Position numbers and translations under genes: made by a program. Below are positions 34,614 to 44,214 of a DNA stretch of 64,000 nucleotides, piece after piece. The stretch's first letter is position 1. Each line of letters begins with the position of its first letter. Below the pieces are notes generated by a model. That model made no database searches. It was not told the DNA's origin and saw only the letters and a program-made list of their open reading frames with translations. The stretch comes from Candidatus Cloacimonas sp. (GTDB lineage Bacteria > Cloacimonadota > Cloacimonadia > Cloacimonadales > Cloacimonadaceae): the NCBI GenBank assembly GCA_039680785.1, contig JBDKSF010000025.1, positions 1 to 64,000 on the forward strand, read 5' to 3'.

Positions 34614-36866
34614 TTACCAAGGCGCTTGTCCAGGGTAGAGTATCAAAGTAACAGATACTTCCCTGTTCAGTAATGCCTCCAGTAATGTTCCTCTGATTCC
34701 TTTAGGGGTAGGAACGGGAACACCCTGAGCCGGAGGATTGCATTCATCTGCTTTATAGGCAACTCTACCCAGTGCACATCCATCATCATTAGTTAGTAGT
34801 AACCACCATTCGTTAACCGGTAAACTGGGATCATATAACCCATTTGGATTTTGAATACAATGTCCTCCATCAGTTGGCAGGAGCATAACCTTAGCATTAT
34901 GAACAGGGCTACCCTGTCCATCCGTAACATAGAAATATACATTGGTATATTCGTAGCTCGTCTGTCCAGCATCGAACATCAAAACGCGCGGTTGGGCTTC
35001 TATCATAGCTTCCGGTGCGTTTAACGGAAGGATACAATCTGTATCTCCAAAAACAGCATTACCATCGGGATCTTCTCCACAATTGGCTCTGATGGTTATA
35101 ATATCATAAGTCATAGTTCCAGGGTAAGTTATGTAAGTATATGCTACACCTTCTGTGGAATCACCATCGGCATTAACATTGCCTACATAGGACTGTGCTA
35201 TAATTTGACACCCAGGATTATTTACAATGGAGAACCAGACGGAAGTTCTATAATCAACGGGGTTATTATATCTATCTTTCACGATGGCTCCGCATTGAAC
35301 ACGCCATAAACCACCCCCGTAATCATCTCCGGAATCAAATCCGCTGACGAAGGAAATAATTCCCCCCAAAACTGGTGGACCTGCGTGAATGACAATATTT
35401 GATTTTAGAGAATAGATATACCGATTATGATCGCTGCTTACCCAAGAAGCTCGAATTGTAACAATACCGGAATCTATTCCGCTATTTATGGAGACCTGTG
35501 CTTCGCCTCCATTGGAAATAACCTCCACGGAATCCTGTTGCGGATACCCATTAAGATTGGCACCTTCGGGAGCATTTGTATTGGATATCCTGAAATAGAC
35601 CTTCTGGGGGACATCAATCAAATTACCATTAATATCCCTTAATTTCACCCTTAATATGGCTGATTGTAAACCGCCTGTATTGGCAACATTCAGATTTATT
35701 TGCTCCGTTTGAGTAAAATCCAAGGAATATAATTCACTGGAAGTAATCATAAAGATCGTAATTACCTGTAAAGTATCACTATTAGCGGTTGCTTTAATTG
35801 TAGCGGCACCTGCTGATAAGCCAGGTGTAAATCTTACTGAAGCAACACCATCTGTTTGTGTATTCTGAGTCACTGTTTGAGTTGTATTCAAGAATGAACC
35901 TAAATCAGTAGAGAATTTGACCGGCTGAGAAGCACAAGCATTACTGTAAATATCAGTTAAAGTAGCTCGTGCAAAAATCCAATTAGGACTATTAACCGAA
36001 CTTGTATCTGCGTGAATAAGTTCATTATTAACTTGAACATATGTTTTCAAATCAATATTTGCCGGTCGTCCGGGTCTAATTTCAACCTCTTTGGACTCAG
36101 ATACACCTCCTATAGTTGCCGATATAACAGCGTTTTCTGAATCCGAAGCAGTTGTGGCATCTGTCCAAGAGTTATATCGTATTGATGCTCGCCCATTTAC
36201 AGTAGCAACAACTACGCTCGCTCCTATTTCATTATCTTGGCTATCTACAAAACGACCCTTAGTGCAGGCGAAAGTAACCATTGTATTGTCTGGAACCTGA
36301 TCACCTTCCTCATTGACGGGGAAAGCCATTACATTAATGGATTGCATTACTATCATAGGGAAGGGTTGAACTAAGCTGGGAAGGCGTAAATTTACCGTTT
36401 CTATAGGGGGAATGGGTCTGATTTCTATATTGATGGAAGTGGAATCCTGCCAGATTAGTGAATCTCCCTCTGTATTGTAGTTTCGGACAATTGCTGAAAT
36501 GGTTGCCATCCCTACATCCAGATCATCATAAAAAGTAGTTTTGGCGACACCGCTGCTATCTGTAGCTACATCGGTTAAAACCCTACCCAGATTGGTCTTG
36601 AATTTAATCATCTGGTTAGAAACGCCGAAACCTTCTCCATCTTTCACTTCTACGGAGATAATAGAATAGGTAATATTATTATCGGCATAGATAACTGTAG
36701 GATTGGCAGTAACTCTGGTTATATGTCTTTCCTCAGAAGGAGAGGGAGGAATTACTTCCGGTGCTAAAACTGGAGGTGGATTCCTTTTATCGCAGCTGGC
36801 GCTGAAACCGATTAAAATGATCATTAGTAAGGTGAGAATAGACATTAGAGAGCTATTATTCTTCAT
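34614..36866 (-). CDS. Lipoprotein with invasin/intimin-type Ig-like (Big_1) domains, in the pilus operon
   Basis: The 750-residue protein starts with a lipoprotein-type signal (IILIGFSASC, Cys25), then a proline-rich stretch. It is followed by repeated bacterial Ig-like domains with the Big_1 pattern. The first is ITRVTANPTVIYADN...VEVKDGEGFGVSNQMIKF, then GVAKTTFY; later copies contain VKDRYNNPVDYR and VTDGQGSPVHNAKV. Its start codon overlaps the pilQ stop by 4 bp, and pilB follows. Such Ig chains normally extend adhesins from the outer membrane. The placement between secretin and ATPase suggests a pilus-linked surface or periplasmic role, but the function is not known. A Cys-x-x-Arg residue pattern directly after the lipobox favours lipidation. 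Confidence 0.8.
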   Translation of the reverse strand: MKNNSSLMSILTLLMIILIGFSASCDKRNPPPVLAPEVIPPSPSEERHITRVTANPTVIYADNNITYSIISVEVKDGEGFGVSNQMIKFKTNLGRVLTDVATDSSGVAKTTFYDDLDVGMATISAIVRNYNTEGDSLIWQDSTSINIEIRPIPPIETVNLRLPSLVQPFPMIVMQSINVMAFPVNEEGDQVPDNTMVTFACTKGRFVDSQDNEIGASVVVATVNGRASIRYNSWTDATTASDSENAVISATIGGVSESKEVEIRPGRPANIDLKTYVQVNNELIHADTSSVNSPNWIFARATLTDIYSNACASQPVKFSTDLGSFLNTTQTVTQNTQTDGVASVRFTPGLSAGAATIKATANSDTLQVITIFMITSSELYSLDFTQTEQINLNVANTGGLQSAILRVKLRDINGNLIDVPQKVYFRISNTNAPEGANLNGYPQQDSVEVISNGGEAQVSINSGIDSGIVTIRASWVSSDHNRYIYSLKSNIVIHAGPPVLGGIISFVSGFDSGDDYGGGLWRVQCGAIVKDRYNNPVDYRTSVWFSIVNNPGCQIIAQSYVGNVNADGDSTEGVAYTYITYPGTMTYDIITIRANCGEDPDGNAVFGDTDCILPLNAPEAMIEAQPRVLMFDAGQTSYEYTNVYFYVTDGQGSPVHNAKVMLLPTDGGHCIQNPNGLYDPSLPVNEWWLLLTNDDGCALGRVAYKADECNPPAQGVPVPTPKGIRGTLLEALLNREVSVTLILYPGQAPW

Positions 36867-38281
36867 TCTTGTTTCTCCTCTTCTTGTGCTTCGTCTTCGT
36901 ACTGAATTAAAGTACGAGTTAACCTTTTGTCCACTTTAGGGGTTGGACTGATTTCTTGCATAGAGACAAGTCGGGGGGTAATTTCTATAATCAAGTCAGT
37001 ATTTTCCACTGTTTCATAGCGATGCTGGAATACTTTTCCAATAAGAGGCAGATCACCTAAAAGCGGTAACTTGTTGATTTTCTGAGAGATGTTGGAATTT
37101 AACAATCCACCCACAATGATCTTATGTTCATTTGGTACCGTAACTGTGGAAGATACTCTGCGAACCTTAGTCCGAGGGACATATCCACCTACAAGCTCTG
37201 TAACTGAACTTACTTCCGGATTGATGTTCATAGTGATGTTACCATCTTTATTAACTTTGGGAGTAACATTCAGGATGATACCTGTTTCCGAACGTTCTAC
37301 CTGAAGTTGATTTTCGTTATCGGTAACTACAAAAGGAACAACTTCTCCAATATGCATAGTTGCCTGTTCACCGCTTAATGCTGTTACTCTCGTATCAGTA
37401 AGTAATTGAGCGGCATTATTTTCCAGCAGCCAATCAATAGTTACATCAAAAGCAGTCAACTGGCGGCTGAAATGTCCGATATCATCTAAACCATTAATTC
37501 TTTGGAAGTATTGTTCATCGGGAACAACTCCAAAATCCGTTGGATTACCATGAGGTAAATAACCAGTTTCATCAGAGTAGTTATAAGGTAAGCCAGTTCC
37601 GTACTGATTTACGGGGTCCTCGGCTAAAATAGTGGTTAAATGATCTAATTTACTCCAGTCAACCCCTATTTGTTGAGCTTCATTGAGATGAACTTCAATT
37701 AAGCGGACTCTGATTTCTACTTGCTGTTGTTGTGTGTCTATTGATTTTACAAGCTGTTCTACTTCTTTAAAAGTATCAGAATTACCGTAAACCATTATGG
37801 CATTCTGCCCTTCTAAAGGCGTAATCTTTCCGGTTGTATTCTGTAAGGCATCACTAACTTTCTTGGCGTCCAGATTGTTTAAATAGATTATATCACTCCG
37901 TTCACCAATTTCTTCCATAATGTTTTGTTTTTGTCCCACTAAAAAAGTATTGGAACCAACAACACGATAGGAAAGGCCTGCAGAACTTGCAACCAAAGCG
38001 ACAGCCGTTTCGATAGGAACTTCTTTGATGTTAATGGTAACTCTTTTTTCATCCTTCTCTGCCGTTCCTGTTTGTTCAATTGCCAGAACAATATTAGTTT
38101 TGCTCAGGTTGGAGAGTGCCTTGAATACCGAAGAAAGAGTTGCATCATCAGCGTTAAAAGTCACTTTTGTATCCAATATGGGGTCTCTCTTGATCTGTGC
38201 GCTTAAAACAGATACACAGGCAAGAAAAGCAATCATAAGGATAATTACATATTGACTTTTGAAATGTTTAATGTGTTTCAT
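36863..38281 (-). CDS. pilQ: Type IV pilus secretin PilQ
   Basis: The protein is about 472 residues, shorter than classical PilQ (about 700), because the N-terminal AMIN domains are missing. A signal peptide is followed by an STN-like/N0 domain (VTFNADDATLSSVFKALS), a second N-domain (IIYLNNLDAKKV) and the secretin core: VRLIEVHLNEAQQIGVDW, ETGIILNVTPKV and VGGLLNSNI...LPLLGDLPLIGKVF. It forms the outer-membrane gate for the pilus. I placed the start at ATG 38281 (MKHIKHF), which has GGGAGTAAAT upstream; an upstream ATG at 38314 would overlap pilP and lacks such a site. Confidence 0.93.
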   Translation of the reverse strand: MKHIKHFKSQYVIILMIAFLACVSVLSAQIKRDPILDTKVTFNADDATLSSVFKALSNLSKTNIVLAIEQTGTAEKDEKRVTINIKEVPIETAVALVASSAGLSYRVVGSNTFLVGQKQNIMEEIGERSDIIYLNNLDAKKVSDALQNTTGKITPLEGQNAIMVYGNSDTFKEVEQLVKSIDTQQQQVEIRVRLIEVHLNEAQQIGVDWSKLDHLTTILAEDPVNQYGTGLPYNYSDETGYLPHGNPTDFGVVPDEQYFQRINGLDDIGHFSRQLTAFDVTIDWLLENNAAQLLTDTRVTALSGEQATMHIGEVVPFVVTDNENQLQVERSETGIILNVTPKVNKDGNITMNINPEVSSVTELVGGYVPRTKVRRVSSTVTVPNEHKIIVGGLLNSNISQKINKLPLLGDLPLIGKVFQHRYETVENTDLIIEITPRLVSMQEISPTPKVDKRLTRTLIQYEDEAQEEEKQE

Positions 38282-38307
38282 ATTTACTCCCAGTATCATT
38301 ATATATA

Positions 38308-38850
38308 TTACCAATTCCCACTTGTACCAGCCCCGAAAGTTGTTGTCTGTTCAACTGGTTTGGGGGGACGGGGTGCTAATTCAGTAGTATTAATAGTGCC
38401 ATTATAACTGTAACGGATATTTCTATCCTGTATATCCAAGATATGGCGTCCTTCAACATAATCGCCTACATGGGCTTCATACAATTTACCCTGATATTCT
38501 ATATAGGCAATTTTATTACCATTCTCATCTCTCGCGGTAGTAGCTAAGCGAAATGTATTCTTCAGCATATTTTCATATTCTTTTTCTCTGTCCACTTTAT
38601 CCTTAATGATATTACCCTGCCGTAAGGGATCTTTATTGGAATTGAAGACAAACATTTTTCTGTCTTGAATGGAATTCTCAATGGATTTAATTTTTACGAG
38701 CAGTGTATCGGAAACGGATTCTTTTGTATGTATTGACTTTTCTGGTATCTTATTCAATGTGCTGTATAAGCTTAAAAGATGAATTCCCATTGCAAAGAGA
38801 GAGATCACGATTAGGGCTATTGCCAGGTCTTTAATAAATCTCAGCTGCAT
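38308..38850 (-). CDS. pilP: PilP-like type IV pilus alignment protein
   Basis: This 180-residue protein has one N-terminal membrane segment (about residues 8-28), a charged linker and a small C-terminal beta-domain (IAYIEYQGKLYEAHVGDYVEGRHI). The latter resembles the PilP/GspC fold that contacts the secretin. Position between pilO and pilQ supports the call. Unlike canonical PilP it has a membrane anchor rather than a lipobox. It is separated from pilO by 1 bp. Confidence 0.75.
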   Translation of the reverse strand: MQLRFIKDLAIALIVISLFAMGIHLLSLYSTLNKIPEKSIHTKESVSDTLLVKIKSIENSIQDRKMFVFNSNKDPLRQGNIIKDKVDREKEYENMLKNTFRLATTARDENGNKIAYIEYQGKLYEAHVGDYVEGRHILDIQDRNIRYSYNGTINTTELAPRPPKPVEQTTTFGAGTSGNW

Positions 38851-38851
38851 C

Positions 38852-39403
38852 TTATGCCTCCCTCTTCACTTTGAATACAGAAAGCTCCAAAGAAACCCTG
38901 TAACGATTGGGTCCATTTTCAGCAGCTACATCTTTTTCAGAAGCTGCCAATGGGCTTATATCCAAAGAATGAATTTTGATAATATTATCCATTGATTCCA
39001 GGTCGGAGATAAACTGTCCAATTTGAACATAACTTGCTTCCAGTTCCATAGTATAAGTAGTTTCTACCAGACCTTGAAGAGTAAATTTGTTGCTGTCTGA
39101 AAGTTTATTTATGGCGATATTTCTTTGATCAGCCATCTTACCGATTGTGGTTTTAAAAGCATTGATCTCGTCAAAACTAAAACTCGGTTCCCTGGTTAAG
39201 CTGTTGTCTATTATCATAGAAAACTGGCTAAGCTGTTGATTCATTATGCGAGCGCTGTTCAATTGTTCCTGAGCTGTTTTGATTTTACTATCCAATTCCT
39301 TAATTTTGGAGCGATTTGCATTTACATTGTTGATAGTAAACACAAAGAACAGGATCGTAATCAGCAAAATGCACAGAACGAAGATCAGGTATTTATTCCT
39401 CAT
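38852..39403 (-). CDS. pilO: PilO-like type IV pilus inner-membrane protein
   Basis: The 183-residue bitopic protein has a membrane helix at residues 5-25, a coiled-coil stretch (SKIKELDSKIKTAQEQLNSA) and a small ferredoxin-like periplasmic domain (YTMELEASYVQIGQFISDLE) typical of PilO. It pairs with PilN to link the cytoplasmic PilM ring with PilP/PilQ. Its start overlaps the pilN stop by 4 bp. Confidence 0.85.
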   Translation of the reverse strand: MRNKYLIFVLCILLITILFFVFTINNVNANRSKIKELDSKIKTAQEQLNSARIMNQQLSQFSMIIDNSLTREPSFSFDEINAFKTTIGKMADQRNIAINKLSDSNKFTLQGLVETTYTMELEASYVQIGQFISDLESMDNIIKIHSLDISPLAASEKDVAAENGPNRYRVSLELSVFKVKREA

Positions 39404-39993
39404 CTTGCTCCTCCCTCATTTGCTTCTCTGCTGTAACATTCAATCACGAATTCCAAGATAGCAGTATCTTTTACGATTTGTTTTGTTATGGAACCTGATT
39501 TGATCCTGGGGAAATCATTACTAATTTCTTGATTAGCTTTTAAACGATCTATGAAGGACTGGATTAAATCTAATTCTCTCACATTTTTGTCCACTTCGGT
39601 AATGCCATTTAAAGTAAGAATTCCGTTGGCATAAGAAAATTTGCGAATTGCCAGCTTTTGATCTATCGCGTTACTTAGGGCTATCATTTTCTTTGCCCAG
39701 AAGATTCTGTTGTTAAATGTTTGGGCGAGTTTATCCAGGTCTTTGCTGGATAAAAAGTCCTTGCTTGTCTCATAACTTGCCAGTTCTTTTTGTAACTCGT
39801 TCAAATATTTTTGGCGGTTTTCTACTCTAACCTTTACCATTCCATTAATATAAAACCAAGCTGCAAGCATAATGATCAATATCAGCGTATAGGTAACTAT
39901 CGAATTGATAAAAACCTTCTTCTCACGCTCTGCTTGCAGACGCATTTCTCCGAATTTATTAAGGTTTATTTTGAAATAAAATGTATTTTCCAT
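39400..39993 (-). CDS. pilN: PilN-like type IV pilus inner-membrane protein
   Basis: The 197-residue bitopic protein begins FYFKINLNKFGEMR, the N-terminal PilM-binding peptide region of PilN (INL motif). A membrane helix (about 30-48), a coiled coil (NRQKYLNELQKELASYE) and a periplasmic domain follow. It lies 15 bp after pilM and overlaps pilO by 4 bp. Confidence 0.88.
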   Translation of the reverse strand: MENTFYFKINLNKFGEMRLQAEREKKVFINSIVTYTLILIIMLAAWFYINGMVKVRVENRQKYLNELQKELASYETSKDFLSSKDLDKLAQTFNNRIFWAKKMIALSNAIDQKLAIRKFSYANGILTLNGITEVDKNVRELDLIQSFIDRLKANQEISNDFPRIKSGSITKQIVKDTAILEFVIECYSREANEGGAR

Positions 39994-40008
39994 CAGCGAA
40001 ATCCTCCC

Positions 40009-41079
40009 CTATTCCAGTCGCATTGCCAAGCCGATGGCTAAAGCAAGTTGCGGGTCTTTTTTATCTTGGAATTTTTCAGGCATTTCCACATTAATAAAAG
40101 GCATAAAGATTTCTGTTGGAATTGCTACTTTCTCTTCGACAAATTCTCGTAATCCCTTCAGTTTGGCAGTTCCACCCATAAGATAGATCTTACGAAAATC
40201 ACTATTTCCTGCTTCTTTAACATAGAAACGCAAGGAGCGACGAACTTCTTCCACAATATTTTCTTCCGTGGATTTTTCCGATATATCAAGCATACTAACG
40301 GTTTGAACATTATTAGCATCAGGATTATCTTCCAAACCAAATTCCAGTTTATGCCGCTCTGCTTGGTCCCATTCCATTTGGCGTTTTCGCATTATATCAC
40401 GCGTAAAATTGTATCCCCCGAAAGGTATATCACGGGCAAACATTTTGGCTTGAGGTCCCCAGATAACCATATTCGTTCTATGCGCTCCCAAATTCAATAA
40501 TATGTAAACCCCTTCTTCCACGAAAGTATTCAAGATGAAACTGTTAGCAATTGCCAAAGAATCGATATCTATTATGTTTGGTGATAAACCAACATTCATT
40601 AGAACATTGGTGTGCTCATTCAATACCTCTTTGGAAGTGGCAGCCAAGAGAATGTTCATATTATTGGTCTTTTCTTCCAGATTAATAACCTGATAATCCA
40701 AAATCATATCTGTTCCACTGATAGGAATATGTTTCTTTGCTTCAAAGAAGAGAGCCGATTCCAGTTCTTCATCAGGAAGAAAGATGGTTTTAATCTGTTT
40801 GATGCTTGTGTTATCTCCCCCAATGGATGTAACTAAATGCTTTATATGCTTCGGGCTTATTTTTAGCGTATTCAGCATTTCACTTAGCACGGGTCCATAC
40901 CTATCCGGCCGTAAGTCACTGGGAATATATTCAGTTCCCGTTGGAACAGTAGGGCTTATTTCATAATTCAAGAGCTTGAACCCTTCGTGCAATTTTTTCA
41001 AGTGAACAATTTTAATACTGTGAGTTCCAATATCTATACCCACAGTTTCTTTAAATCGAACTTGTTTTTTCTTCTTCAT
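40009..41079 (-). CDS. pilM: Type IV pilus actin-like protein PilM
   Basis: This 356-residue cytoplasmic protein has the FtsA/actin fold. Phosphate-1 GIDIGTHSIKIV (about residues 14-25), the phosphate-2 region LLNLGAHRTNMVI and an adenosine-binding motif LMGGTAKLKG near residue 300 are visible. It binds the N-terminal tail of PilN and connects to the ATPases. The start has AGAGGAAGA directly upstream. Confidence 0.94.
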   Translation of the reverse strand: MKKKKQVRFKETVGIDIGTHSIKIVHLKKLHEGFKLLNYEISPTVPTGTEYIPSDLRPDRYGPVLSEMLNTLKISPKHIKHLVTSIGGDNTSIKQIKTIFLPDEELESALFFEAKKHIPISGTDMILDYQVINLEEKTNNMNILLAATSKEVLNEHTNVLMNVGLSPNIIDIDSLAIANSFILNTFVEEGVYILLNLGAHRTNMVIWGPQAKMFARDIPFGGYNFTRDIMRKRQMEWDQAERHKLEFGLEDNPDANNVQTVSMLDISEKSTEENIVEEVRRSLRFYVKEAGNSDFRKIYLMGGTAKLKGLREFVEEKVAIPTEIFMPFINVEMPEKFQDKKDPQLALAIGLAMRLE

Positions 41080-41118
41080 TCTTCCTCTTTATTTATCATA
41101 TTATTTCACAATAGTATT

Positions 41119-43065
41119 CTATATTAAGTTTCGAGGCGGCTTTTTCAAAAACCAGCTTCCTTGCGCTAAAGGAAGACGTTCTCCTTGCCGCTTGAAATAT
41201 GGCCAACAAGGTGGTTTTCTGTTATACATTCGAGTATCATAGTTGTAATTTTTCTTATACCCAACTCCCGTACCAGCAGCTCCGTCATAATGTCTGGTAT
41301 TTAAAGTTACTACTACATTAGGATTTTGGTATAATTGGACATTAGTAACTATTGTAGGCGAACTGCTATTTCCGCAATAATCTATGGGAGGATTCCATGC
41401 ACCTCCGGAAGGATATTCGTTATCGTAATAATTTCGGTGCACAAAACCACGCCGGCGTTGATTAACTCCACCCCAGATATTAATGGTTCCTCTCTCACAA
41501 TAGGGATGAAGTTCAGGCCAAATAGGATTATACCACGGAAAATCAAGCCAGCCGGGCCAAGGATGGGATGAGGATTGAGGCCAATAGTTTCGATGGATAT
41601 CAATCCAATCAAACAATATCATACCGGCATCGGGAGTATCATTAGCAGGATTAAATTTTACTGCCGGGATAGAACCATGCGGATGCTGATATTCAAAAGT
41701 AAAAACACCGTCTTCATGGCAATTTGTTCCTCGTCCTAAAGCTGCCATAGCGGCGTAAATCCAGATTCCATTATCTACAGCAGAATCGGCTCCCATATTA
41801 GTATGGTAACGAACTGAATCTGCCTGTCCCCTGTAAGCATATTTTATAATAATGGATTTTTCGGAAACTAATCCTAACATATCATAATCGTTATCAAGCG
41901 GAGAATCTCCTATGCTCGTATGCTGATAGAGTAAATCATCAACTAACCACATTGTATCAGTAGAAGCCCAAGTTTGAAAGCCAGAAATAGTTCCTCCTAT
42001 CCAAAGCTTGCATTCTGCATAATAAGCTCCTCCGTTACGAGCGCTGGTTGAATATGGTGACCAGATTGTATCTGCAACAGGGAAATAGTTTATCGTAGTT
42101 TCCGAACCGGGAGCATACGGATAGCCCATAGGGTAAGTAGGATACATAGGCAATTGTTTCCGAGAGGGAATGATTTGACCCTGCCACCCGTCTGCCTGAT
42201 ATCCATCTAAAGTGAGCATCAAGATTTGATCTTCACCCCATGCTGATCCAACTCTATCTCCAAGAGACCTAATTTCAACCATATTTTCAGGGAAATCATA
42301 TTCATCGTAATGTTCAATTAGTCCACCTCTAAATATGGTGTCGCGGGGATATGTGGCAGGAGTTGAAACAACTTCACCTGATGTAGTTACGATTGCCAAA
42401 AAGGTAGGCCATCCATTATTATTACCGCCTCCTGCCTGTTTGATCTGGATATCGGTATTACTGTGAACTGGTCCGTTTATAACATCATAGCCATAGAAAT
42501 ATACATTAGTGTCATTGGGTGATAAATCACTATCAGTAAAATACATAAATACAGGCCCTGTATCTTGGACTAAGGAAAGTTCACCATATTTGCGAGTAAG
42601 AGATAAGTTTTTTCTTCCATAATAAACATCCGAGGAACCTGTTCTTCCTTCAACTAAAGAACTTATTTGATAATAAGTAGAGCTTTCGCCTGTAAAACTG
42701 CCTTGCATAACGCCCCCTACTTCTACAACATTTTCCTCAGATTCCTTATAGACCTTTTTGGCAACTGATTGCATAGTGTATGTTTTTAGGTAATGGCTGC
42801 CACTGACGGAAACCTTCCTTACGGGAGTTCTAATTCCACCCATAATTTCAGGATCTCTTTTTGCTGCTACTTCCAGATATGCCTGGCCTCTACCTGCTTC
42901 AGATCTTAATAAATGAGTGCTCTGAACATCTTCCAGTTCAGAATTAGTAGCTATAACATCTCGCATAGCCAAGCTGGACATAGTAAGTCCGCTCATAGCA
43001 CCAATAACCACAAGTAACATAGCAATGGCGACATTACCGCTTTGATTTTTAAGGATGTTCTTCAT
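41119..43065 (-). CDS. Large pilus-operon protein with one N-terminal membrane segment (PilX/DUF4900-like)
   Basis: The 648-residue protein opens NQSGNVAIAMLLVVIGAMSGLTMS, a class of hydrophobic N-terminus seen in PilX-type pilus-associated proteins. It lacks a clear G/FTLIE prepilin site. The long periplasmic part includes NGPVHSNTDIQIK, which resembles DUF4900-like proteins that accompany pilin genes. Many Trp/Tyr/Pro residues follow. It is encoded between the minor prepilin at 43083 and pilM, with gaps of 17 and 39 bp. A tip or minor-pseudopilin complex role is inferred from position only. Confidence 0.7.
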   Translation of the reverse strand: MKNILKNQSGNVAIAMLLVVIGAMSGLTMSSLAMRDVIATNSELEDVQSTHLLRSEAGRGQAYLEVAAKRDPEIMGGIRTPVRKVSVSGSHYLKTYTMQSVAKKVYKESEENVVEVGGVMQGSFTGESSTYYQISSLVEGRTGSSDVYYGRKNLSLTRKYGELSLVQDTGPVFMYFTDSDLSPNDTNVYFYGYDVINGPVHSNTDIQIKQAGGGNNNGWPTFLAIVTTSGEVVSTPATYPRDTIFRGGLIEHYDEYDFPENMVEIRSLGDRVGSAWGEDQILMLTLDGYQADGWQGQIIPSRKQLPMYPTYPMGYPYAPGSETTINYFPVADTIWSPYSTSARNGGAYYAECKLWIGGTISGFQTWASTDTMWLVDDLLYQHTSIGDSPLDNDYDMLGLVSEKSIIIKYAYRGQADSVRYHTNMGADSAVDNGIWIYAAMAALGRGTNCHEDGVFTFEYQHPHGSIPAVKFNPANDTPDAGMILFDWIDIHRNYWPQSSSHPWPGWLDFPWYNPIWPELHPYCERGTINIWGGVNQRRRGFVHRNYYDNEYPSGGAWNPPIDYCGNSSSPTIVTNVQLYQNPNVVVTLNTRHYDGAAGTGVGYKKNYNYDTRMYNRKPPCWPYFKRQGERLPLAQGSWFLKKPPRNLI

Positions 43066-43082
43066 AATTAACCTCCTTGGGT

Positions 43083-43727
43083 TTACGGCGACGACGGCCT
43101 TTCCATATTTTTCATAGCCATCGTAGTTTTAAAATGGACACTTCGGAACTCATTCTCCCGAATTTGCACCTTAGTTTTAAGCTCAACATTGATTACACAG
43201 AGATTCTCATTTGTCATATATTGAAAAATTGCATTATTGGCATTAGCATCACTAATTAAAAAATCTTCAATAATTACTTTATCTTTCGAACCCGCTTGGG
43301 GAAAGATAGTTATGGCGGAAGGAGAATCTGTACCATGGTGCCTGTAATCCATTTTGATTACACCATCATGCAAATAGTACTTTACATAATCATCCGGATA
43401 TTGATTGGTAAGAGGCGGAGTAATTTGAATACCTTTGCTCACTCCTGGAATTGTAGTCATATTTATTAAAGTGAGTTGCTTGGCACTTGTAACTCCTTCA
43501 AATTCAATATCTGATGAACGAGATCCAATATGATAACCGTATTTCAGTATATTTAGGAAGGCAGCTGAATCTTTTTGTAAATCTACATAAGCGTTCAGTT
43601 CTTGATATTTTCGGAAAAATATACCTATTCCCATTGTTGCCACTACCATCAATATAGTGGAAATAACGATAACAGCTATCGTTTCAAAGAGGGTAAACCC
43701 TTTTTCATTGAGTAAAGAGCATTTCAT
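43083..43727 (-). CDS. Minor prepilin (type IV pilin-like, PilW/PulJ position)
   Basis: The 214-residue protein has a prepilin leader LLNEKG followed by FTLFETIAVIVISTILMVVA; the processing site is after Gly10 and Glu5 of the mature protein is present. The C-terminal domain is beta-rich. Its position after another minor prepilin and before the large PilX-like protein fits a minor pilin that primes assembly. Confidence 0.85.
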   Translation of the reverse strand: MKCSLLNEKGFTLFETIAVIVISTILMVVATMGIGIFFRKYQELNAYVDLQKDSAAFLNILKYGYHIGSRSSDIEFEGVTSAKQLTLINMTTIPGVSKGIQITPPLTNQYPDDYVKYYLHDGVIKMDYRHHGTDSPSAITIFPQAGSKDKVIIEDFLISDANANNAIFQYMTNENLCVINVELKTKVQIRENEFRSVHFKTTMAMKNMERPSSP

Positions 43728-43735
43728 ATTATACT

Positions 43736-44212
43736 CTAATTATAAAAATCTTCGCGCATACGCACATAATGTTCTTTCTCGGTAACTGGATCCACCCAAC
43801 GGACTTCTCCGATTACATAATAAAATCCATAAGTATTATTCAAATAATACTCTTCTTCCTTTTGGGCAGTCACATACATTCTACCAGTTATTGTCATCTC
43901 TTTTGTCTGATCTATTATTACAGGAACATCTTTGAAGGTATGGAAAGTACCTTCTTTCATATAGAGTGTATATTGCTTTTCCAGCTCTCCCGTCAATATA
44001 AAAGTAGCTATTCTTTGTCTGTAGTCACGCGTAATTTGTTTCTCAGCGAATTCTATTCCTATATAGATAGTAAGAACCATAACCGCTATAACGATTGCCA
44101 CAATCAGAAGTTCAGCCAAACTATACCCTTCCTGAGAACGCAGAACGCTGAATAAAGGTTTTGTCCTTTTCGTTTTTTTGTCCTCAGGTAGGGTATGAAT
44201 ATCTTTCTTCAT
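43736..44212 (-). CDS. Minor prepilin-like protein
   Basis: This 158-residue protein carries SQEG followed by YSLAELLIVAIVIAVMVLT, a type III prepilin signal with an unusually long (~29-residue) basic cytoplasmic leader. Tyr replaces the usual Phe at +1, and Glu+5 is kept. It begins 2 bp after pilT and ends 8 bp before the next prepilin gene. Confidence 0.82.
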   Translation of the reverse strand: MKKDIHTLPEDKKTKRTKPLFSVLRSQEGYSLAELLIVAIVIAVMVLTIYIGIEFAEKQITRDYRQRIATFILTGELEKQYTLYMKEGTFHTFKDVPVIIDQTKEMTITGRMYVTAQKEEEYYLNNTYGFYYVIGEVRWVDPVTEKEHYVRMREDFYN

Positions 44213-44214
44213 TC

